NCBI GenBank assembly: GCA_030631725.1
Contig: DAOVKO010000131.1
Location: 1 to 6,303, forward strand
Origin: Actinomycetes bacterium
GTDB taxonomy: Bacteria; Planctomycetota; Phycisphaerae; JAACET01
DNA length: 6,303 nucleotides
Reading direction: 5' to 3'
Shown: positions 1 to 4,594 of the stretch, piece after piece
Numbering within the stretch: the first letter of the stretch is position 1
Layout of the letters: every line of letters begins with the position of its first letter
Notes under the pieces: model-generated
The model's database searches: none
The model's input: only the letters and a program-made list of their open reading frames with translations
What the model was told of the DNA's origin: nothing
Position numbers and translations under genes: made by a program

Positions 1-281
1 CGCTGACCACGGTGGCGGGTATTACGCCGCTGCTGTTTGAGCGGTCGTTGCAGGCCCAGGTTCTAAAACCCATGGCGGTGTCGATTGTCTTTGGGTTGAT
101 GTTCGCTACGATGCTGACCTTGCTGGTGGTGCCCAGCCTGTACCTGGTCGGCAACGACATCCGCCGGGCGCTGCACTGGCTGCGGACGGGCCAGTGGGTC
201 GAGCCGGAAGGTGTTATCAAACGGGATGAGGCGACAGTGAACACAGACAACACAAACGCAATCCGGAACGGGAGAGTGTAA
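1..281 (+). CDS. RND-family efflux transporter, C-terminal fragment (5' end outside window)
   Basis: This is the last ~93 codons of a resistance-nodulation-division inner-membrane pump; the frame is already open at the window edge (first full codon at 3), so the GTG at 12 is internal, not a start. The readable part begins LTTVAGITPLLFERS, followed by QAQVLKPMAVSIVFG and a hydrophobic run ending LTLLVVPSLYLV. This matches the end of AcrB/MexB/CusA-type proteins: the conserved TT..G..P loop, then the last transmembrane helix with its VP.LY motif. A hydrophilic cytoplasmic tail of ~43 residues follows and ends at TAA 279-281. RND pumps use the proton gradient to export drugs, metals or other small molecules with an adaptor and an outer-membrane channel; the substrate cannot be told from this fragment. 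It converges on the minus-strand operon and is probably a separate transcription unit. Confidence 0.9.
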   Translation, partial: LTTVAGITPLLFERSLQAQVLKPMAVSIVFGLMFATMLTLLVVPSLYLVGNDIRRALHWLRTGQWVEPEGVIKRDEATVNTDNTNAIRNGRV

Positions 282-308
282 TATCGATTAGGATTAATAG
301 ATGCGCTC

Positions 309-318
309 CGTCCGGACG
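309..318. repeat. 10-bp perfect palindrome downstream of the RND gene
   Basis: CGTCCGGACG is its own reverse complement. It lies 27 bp after the RND stop codon, just before the purine-rich stretch. It has no loop and no following T run, so it is not a terminator. It could be a protein-binding half-site pair or chance. No function is assigned. Confidence 0.3.
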
Positions 319-429
319 AAAAGAAGCAAAGGCACAAAGGAAGAAGAAAGGCTTGAGGCCTGAGGCTTGAGGCAGGAAGAACAAGAAAGGCACAAAGTAA
401 GAAAGAGGCAAAGTAACAAAGCCACAAAC
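319..429. repeat. Purine-rich low-complexity stretch with short direct repeats
   Basis: The + strand is dominated by A and G over ~110 bp. AAAGGCACAAAG occurs at 328-339 and again at 386-397. CAAAGTAA occurs at 393-400 and 409-416, and the degenerate CAAAGCCACAAAC follows at 417-429. Between them are three tandem 7-bp units of the form YTGAGGC (353-359, 360-366, 367-373), so GGCTTGAGGC is present twice, at 350-359 and 364-373, with a 14-bp period. It lies between two convergent genes, and the minus-strand reading frame across it (217-411) has no recognisable protein features. It may be dispersed genome filler, or slippage-generated sequence. I see no transposase or long terminal inverted repeats. 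Confidence 0.6.
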
Positions 430-558
430 AAGAAGACTAGCGTGGCCGTCTTGGAACCGCAGATCAGCAAAGGTCTCTGTCGAGTTGGGCAGCTCGAGCG
501 CAGGAACTAATCCGAATTGCTATAAGCTCTAGATTTGCGGCCAAGTGGCTTTGCAGTT

Positions 559-1431
559 TCACAGCGATCTGCGGCGGTTTGAGCGGGGGTCGCGGAGGAG
601 CTTTCCGCTGTGGTAGAGGCCGCGCAGAGCTCGGTTTCGCCAGTGTTGGGAGGCATCATATATCCTGGCGGCCGTGTCAACCTTGCTGATCAGGACTCCC
701 GGGCGATTATTAGTTAATTTGCCGGTGATTGTTCCATCAGGGCGGACGAAGAAGCTGGGCCAGCATGAAGCCGGTCGGGAGCTGTTGTTGGCACTGATCC
801 ACATGTAATTATTGGCTGCGTAGGTTTGCATGGTGGCTGGGACTATGGTCCCCCAGATGTTATATTTGCGAAGCTTGGCTGGGCTTTGGTGAGCATTGTG
901 ATATGAATGAAACGTAAGCTGCACGCCGCGCCTCTTATAAACACGGTACAGTTCGTCGTAGCGGAAATCGTGGCAGATCAGGACGCCGCAGCGAATTCCA
1001 CGAATGGTGAACAGGCAAAAGTGAGAGCCGGGGGTATAGTGTTTTAGATCGCCAGTCTTTCCAGATGGATCACCAGTGCAGAACATTTTGTCGTAGCGGT
1101 CGAGGAGCTGACCACGATCATTGATAATGTAAAGGCAGTTGTGGGGTTTGTGCTTGCCGCTGAGGCGGTGCGACGAGCCGAGAATTACCCACAAGCGCAG
1201 CTCCTTGGCCAAGGCCATGATTTTGCGCGTAGCGGCGGTTAGCAGCTCCCAGTCGAAGCGGTGGAAAGATTTGAATTCAACGCCTGCATAACCCGACAGG
1301 CAGGCTTCAGAAAAATGGGCTACATGGCCCCCTCCCCGTTTGGCGGTCTTCATTTGACGCAGTATAAAATCGAGATTCTTGTAGATGTCGGCATCGACGG
1401 GAAATTGACACGTGGCAAGGGTCAGCTTCAT
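559..1431 (-). CDS. Carbon-nitrogen hydrolase (nitrilase superfamily amidase), substrate unknown
   Basis: A 290-residue cytoplasmic enzyme with no signal peptide or membrane segment. The superfamily hydrolyses C-N bonds of amides, nitriles or carbamoyl groups through a Cys thioester. The N-terminal strand MKLTLATCQF is typical of the fold. Catalytic residues can be placed as Glu42 (HFSEACLSGY), Lys115 (DRYDKMF) and Cys153 (GVLICHDFRYDELYR). A downstream NNYMWISANNSS segment and a late PDGTITG match the usual N..... and G..l.G elements. Length fits the 260-300 residue norm. By hand alignment, the second conserved Glu (E146 in N-carbamoyl-D-amino-acid amidohydrolase) seems to be Asp128. The frame stays open upstream to 1662, but that part overlaps the adaptor gene and reads as low-quality Arg/Pro/Gly sequence, so ATG 1431 is chosen. 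It begins 17 bp after the adaptor stop with only a weak purine-rich site (GGACGGG), suggesting translational coupling. Last gene of the operon; the tail is basic (RSNRRRSL). Confidence 0.88.
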   Translation of the reverse strand: MKLTLATCQFPVDADIYKNLDFILRQMKTAKRGGGHVAHFSEACLSGYAGVEFKSFHRFDWELLTAATRKIMALAKELRLWVILGSSHRLSGKHKPHNCLYIINDRGQLLDRYDKMFCTGDPSGKTGDLKHYTPGSHFCLFTIRGIRCGVLICHDFRYDELYRVYKRRGVQLTFHSYHNAHQSPAKLRKYNIWGTIVPATMQTYAANNYMWISANNSSRPASCWPSFFVRPDGTITGKLTNNRPGVLISKVDTAARIYDASQHWRNRALRGLYHSGKLLRDPRSNRRRSL

Positions 1432-1448
1432 CAGAGCCCGTCCAGAGT

Positions 1449-2465
1449 CTACAGTCCCAAAATACTCCTCAACACACTGACTTTGCGGACGTGCACTGCA
1501 ACCTTGGCGTCCTGTCCGGGATAGAGCTTCAGGCCCTGGGGATCTAGGGCAATGGTAACCCAAAAGTATCCGCCGCCGCTGTCTTGCGGCTGGACCAGTC
1601 GTCCGACCTTGAGGACCTTGCCGGTCAAAGGGTCGGCCCAGCGTGACCTGCCCGTGGGCCAAATGTCGGCCTCTTGACGGTCCTTGAGGAAATATAACAG
1701 CCGCTCGGGAAACTTCGTTTCTATGGTGAAGCCGCTTTCGTCGAAGACTCGGCCAAGGACCTTGTTGGCGTCGACGACCTCGCCGACGACCAAAGGGTTC
1801 AGAACGACTCGCCCGTCGATGGGGCTGCGAACCTGGAGGTTGGCCAACTGCTGCTTATGTAATTCTACCTGGGCCTGGGCAGCCTGGAGCTGTTGCCTGA
1901 GCAAGGCTAATTCCTGCTTCTCAAGCTGTTCCTGTGCTTTGTAGGTCTGCTCGGGCTGGAGAGCAACCATATCATAAGCCAGTTGGGCTTCGTGCACTTC
2001 GACAGGCGAGACGGTTCCCCTGGCTCTGCCAGCCAAGAGCTGCTCGAGCTTATGCTTTGCTCCTTTGATCTGCAGCCGGGCCTGGGCCCGCTGATATTCC
2101 CGCTGGGTTGCAGCCAGTTTGCACTTGGCTTGAAAGACACCGATCTGGCCGCCAGCTTCAACGGCGGCTTTTTCGGCTCGCGTGAGGGTGACTCTTGCCA
2201 AGCTGTCATCGAGTTCAATGATGAGTTGGCCTTTGCTTACCTGTTGGTCCTGTTGAGCGAGTATCCGGCCTATGGGTCCTTTCTGGCTGGCGCGTAGGAG
2301 AGGGTCCTTTCGGGCGGTGACGTTTCCGTAGCCGCGGGCGTAGCCTTGGACCTGCAGGCCCAAGCCCAAGGCCAAGGCAGCAAAGACTAGCACGGCGATC
2401 AAGGCCAGTATGAGACGTCCTCGTTTGCGTCGCGGCCTGGGTTTTGGCTTTTGGTCTTCGGTCAT
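1449..2465 (-). CDS. HlyD-type periplasmic adaptor (membrane fusion protein)
   Basis: A 338-residue inner-membrane-anchored adaptor linking an inner-membrane exporter to the periplasm or an outer-membrane channel. In order: a Lys/Arg/Pro-rich cytoplasmic N-terminus (1-17), one hydrophobic anchor (about 18-38), the first lipoyl half-motif (about 57-88, with GPIGRIL and VSKGQLIIELDD), and a long Gln/Lys/Glu/Ala-rich alpha-helical hairpin (about 92-207). The second lipoyl half (VRSPIDGRVV, 212-221, then VVGEVV) follows, then a beta-barrel region and a C-terminal YPGQDAKVAVHV segment. This order is diagnostic of HlyD/AcrA/EmrA-type adaptors. The start is ATG 2465: a TTG at 2477 is also in frame but touches the GGAGG Shine-Dalgarno (2478-2482), leaving no spacer, whereas the ATG has 12 nt. 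It follows the two ABC half-transporters after a 79-bp gap and probably works with them. The specific partner and cargo are inferred only from context. Confidence 0.9.
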   Translation of the reverse strand: MTEDQKPKPRPRRKRGRLILALIAVLVFAALALGLGLQVQGYARGYGNVTARKDPLLRASQKGPIGRILAQQDQQVSKGQLIIELDDSLARVTLTRAEKAAVEAGGQIGVFQAKCKLAATQREYQRAQARLQIKGAKHKLEQLLAGRARGTVSPVEVHEAQLAYDMVALQPEQTYKAQEQLEKQELALLRQQLQAAQAQVELHKQQLANLQVRSPIDGRVVLNPLVVGEVVDANKVLGRVFDESGFTIETKFPERLLYFLKDRQEADIWPTGRSRWADPLTGKVLKVGRLVQPQDSGGGYFWVTIALDPQGLKLYPGQDAKVAVHVRKVSVLRSILGL

Positions 2466-2477
2466 GATGTAGAACAA

Positions 2478-2482
2478 CCTCC
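2478..2482 (-). promoter_or_regulatory. Shine-Dalgarno site of the adaptor gene
   Basis: GGAGG on the minus strand (CCTCC on +), 12 nt before ATG 2465. The spacing is slightly long but this is the only good site. It decides against the adjacent TTG 2477 as start. A small stem-loop ends on the base immediately 5' of it. Confidence 0.6.
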
Positions 2483-2496
2483 GTAACAGCCGTTAC
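2483..2496 (-). other. Small stem-loop abutting the adaptor ribosome binding site
   Basis: Minus strand GTAAC-GGCT-GTTAC: a perfect 5-bp stem with a 4-nt loop, ending directly next to GGAGG. A stem this close could modulate ribosome access or simply insulate the site. A 5-bp stem is weak and may be chance. Confidence 0.35.
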
Positions 2497-2508
2497 CCGG
2501 GGCAGGTT

Positions 2509-2532
2509 GGAGTCGCCGCTGTCGGCGAATCC
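2509..2532. other. Intergenic hairpin between the second ABC gene and the adaptor gene
   Basis: GGAGTCGCCG-CTGT-CGGCGAATCC on +: a 10-bp stem with one mismatch and a 4-nt loop, GC-rich at the apex. It starts 12 bp after the stop codon of the second ABC gene. No T run follows on either strand, so it is not a standard intrinsic terminator. It is more likely an mRNA 3'-end stabiliser or processing element that sets the transporter:adaptor ratio, which is inference. Confidence 0.5.
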
Positions 2533-2544
2533 ACAATCAGGTAA

Positions 2545-4566
2545 TTATCCAGCAGCCGAGAGAGCCCGCTGTGATTTAACCTTGAGATCTTTTTCGGCCA
2601 ACTGTTCAGCCACAAGATCGTAATAGATACCCTCTTTGCCCAGGAGTTTTCCGTGTGAACCTACTTCAGCCACCGTGCCGTCCTTGAGGACCATAATTAG
2701 ATCAGCTCGACTACTCATAGAGACGCGGTGGGTGATTACGATAGTGGTCCTTCCGTCCATGACCGTCCGCAAGGTCTTGACTATCCGAGCTTCGGTGATG
2801 ACGTCTAGCGCGCTGGTACAGTCGTCCAGAATAAGCACTCGCGGATCGGTTAGCAGAGCCCTTGCCAAGCTGACCCGCTGGCGCTGTCCACCAGAAAGAG
2901 TTACGCCTCGCTCGCCCACGAGAGTATCGTAGGCATCGGGCAGAGTAAGGACAAAATCATGCAGTTCGGCAGCCCTTGCAGCATCTTCGACTTGCTTATC
3001 TCCGGCCAGGAAATTTCCGTAGCGGATGTTATCCCGCAGGGTTCCGCTGAACAGGAAGGCGTCCTGGGGTACGTAAGCCATATGCCGGCGCAGGCTGGAC
3101 AAGTTTATTTCCCGCAGGTCTCGGCCGTCCAGCTCTATTGTCCCATCGGAGGGTTCGTAAAGCCGCAGCAAAAGGTTGACCAGGGAAGTTTTGCCGGCCC
3201 CACTGGGGCCCATGAGGCAAACCTGTTGGCCAGGCTCAATTGTCAGATTGATATCCTTCAGGGCCGGGGATTCGCTACCTTCGTAGCAAAGGCCGACATT
3301 TTTCATGCAAATCAGCCCAGCCACTGACGGCAAATCTACGGCTTGGGGTGCACTGCGGATAGTTACCGGCTCGTCGAGGACCTCCAGGACCCTGTCGGCA
3401 CTGACGCGGAAGCGCTGCATCATTGGAATGAGCATGGATATCACGGCTACAGGCATGTACATCAGGGCCAGCGAGCCATAAAAGAATAACAAGTAACCGA
3501 TGCTGAGTCGCCCGTCTCGAACCATGAGCATCCCGTATCCCAACACCAGAGCCATGCTCACGCCACAGACTACCGTCCGCCACAGGCGCAGAAACCCGCT
3601 GATCCAGACCTGCTTTAGCTCGCCGGTGAGCAGATCCCTGGTTCGCTTGAACAGACGTATGCTCTCGCGGCGTTCCTGTCCGAAACCTTTGACCGTTTCT
3701 GGCGAGGCGAGGCGGTCTCCGGCCAGGCCATAAATGCCAGCTCGCTGCTTGGCGAGATATCGCCAGAGCATTCGGAGCCGAACTCTGAAATGACTATAGA
3801 CAATTCCAAAGAGGGGCAGGCTGAGCAGGGCCAGGAGGGACAACCTGACATTAATCAGGAGGATTACGACTACACCAACCAATATAGTAAAAACGTTTAC
3901 AGTAAGCATGGTACTGAGGTGCACGGACATTCGGCGGATAACGTCGACATCGTCAATGACCCGGGCCATCAATCTGCCCTTCTCGTGCTGGTCGTGATAT
4001 GTCATGGACAACTGCTGGAGTTTGTGGTGGAGGGCCCGGCGAAGCCTGAAGACTACCTGTTCGCCCGCTTTGCCCAGAAGGTACTTGTGGATTACTTTGC
4101 CCACGCTGTGGAGCACATAGACCAGTACGGTGATGGCAAAGACGATCAGCAAAAGCCTGGTTTTCTGAGCCCGGCTTTTTCCCCGCTTGAGCAGCAGAGC
4201 TTCCTTTAGTTGAGCCGGTCTTTCCCGGAGATTAGCGGCGATTGCCATATGATCGGCATTATCCTGAATGATAATGGCTGAGCTCCCGCTGACCTTATCC
4301 GGGGACTGGAACACCTGGACGGGCCGAGTCCTGCCGAGCTGGGCTCTATCGAGTACTGCAGCATCAGTCGGTCGGTCCGGCACTTCGGCGAGCTGATCCT
4401 TCGGAGCCAGCAAGCGGACCTCCAGAATCTCATCAACGGTGTAGCGCCCCAAAGCGGCCACGATGTAAGGCACCGAAGACTCGGCGGCTACCAGGACGAG
4501 CCCCAGGAGCAGAACGAGCTTGAGCCCACCAAAGAAGCGTCTGTAAATTTGCAAAACTCCACGCAC
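2545..4566 (-). CDS. ABC exporter half-transporter (TMD-NBD fusion), degenerate-site subunit
   Basis: A 673-residue multidrug/lipid-type ABC exporter half, with six transmembrane helices followed by an ATPase domain. Counting from GTG 4566: TM1 about 15-39, TM2 about 136-163, later TMs to about 385, then the NBD. The A-loop Tyr is in NVGLCYEG, Walker A is GPSGAGKT (453-460), the Q-loop is YVPQD, the X-loop is VGERG, the signature is LSGGQ (557-561), Walker B is VLILDD (577-582) and the H-loop is ITHR (His613). The catalytic Glu after Walker B is Asp, as in the degenerate-site chain of heterodimeric exporters. About 95 residues separate TM1 from TM2, far longer than usual, predicted periplasmic and ending in a basic cluster. 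The start is GTG 4566, with AGGGG 7 nt upstream; the frame is open to TTG 4590, which would add eight residues and lacks a good site. It starts 28 bp after the preceding ABC stop, implying co-transcription. Cargo unknown. Confidence 0.9.
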   Translation of the reverse strand: MRGVLQIYRRFFGGLKLVLLLGLVLVAAESSVPYIVAALGRYTVDEILEVRLLAPKDQLAEVPDRPTDAAVLDRAQLGRTRPVQVFQSPDKVSGSSAIIIQDNADHMAIAANLRERPAQLKEALLLKRGKSRAQKTRLLLIVFAITVLVYVLHSVGKVIHKYLLGKAGEQVVFRLRRALHHKLQQLSMTYHDQHEKGRLMARVIDDVDVIRRMSVHLSTMLTVNVFTILVGVVVILLINVRLSLLALLSLPLFGIVYSHFRVRLRMLWRYLAKQRAGIYGLAGDRLASPETVKGFGQERRESIRLFKRTRDLLTGELKQVWISGFLRLWRTVVCGVSMALVLGYGMLMVRDGRLSIGYLLFFYGSLALMYMPVAVISMLIPMMQRFRVSADRVLEVLDEPVTIRSAPQAVDLPSVAGLICMKNVGLCYEGSESPALKDINLTIEPGQQVCLMGPSGAGKTSLVNLLLRLYEPSDGTIELDGRDLREINLSSLRRHMAYVPQDAFLFSGTLRDNIRYGNFLAGDKQVEDAARAAELHDFVLTLPDAYDTLVGERGVTLSGGQRQRVSLARALLTDPRVLILDDCTSALDVITEARIVKTLRTVMDGRTTIVITHRVSMSSRADLIMVLKDGTVAEVGSHGKLLGKEGIYYDLVAEQLAEKDLKVKSQRALSAAG

Positions 4567-4573
4567 TGATAAA

Positions 4574-4578
4574 CCCCT
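4574..4578 (-). promoter_or_regulatory. Shine-Dalgarno site deciding the start of the second ABC gene
   Basis: AGGGG on the minus strand lies 7 nt before GTG 4566 and favours that codon over TTG 4590 and GTG 4587, which have no purine-rich site at a usual distance. The site is imperfect, so the start remains moderately uncertain. Confidence 0.45.
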
Positions 4579-4594
4579 GTCCGGCACCAAAACT

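Noticed and set aside
217..411. Minus-strand 64-codon open frame in the convergent region
   Set aside because: It arises from the pyrimidine-rich complement of the low-complexity stretch and overlaps the end of the RND gene. There is no recognisable protein feature.
427..455. Possible intrinsic terminator for the minus-strand operon (AAGAC ... GTCTT then T-rich)
   Set aside because: The stem is only 5 bp with a 10-nt loop, and the following sequence is merely T-rich with no U run. It is too weak to call.
484..502. Short inverted repeat TCGAG ... CTCGA around an XhoI-like hexamer
   Set aside because: A 5-bp stem with an 8-nt loop and no T tract; likely chance.
282..558. Search for CRISPR, tRNA, insertion-sequence ends or a small gene in the convergent gap
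   Set aside because: No evenly spaced repeats with spacers, cloverleaf, transposase fragment or terminal inverted repeats were found; only short low-complexity words.
1432..1662. In-frame N-terminal extension of the hydrolase (77 extra residues)
   Set aside because: It overlaps the 3' end of the adaptor gene, reads as Arg/Pro/Gly-rich sequence with no family match, and the true nitrilase N-terminal strand starts at ATG 1431.
3790..4209. + strand open frame of 139 codons opposite the second ABC gene
   Set aside because: It lies antisense to the well-supported transmembrane domain, and the Gln/Asp/Tyr-rich reading is typical of a complement shadow of hydrophobic codons.
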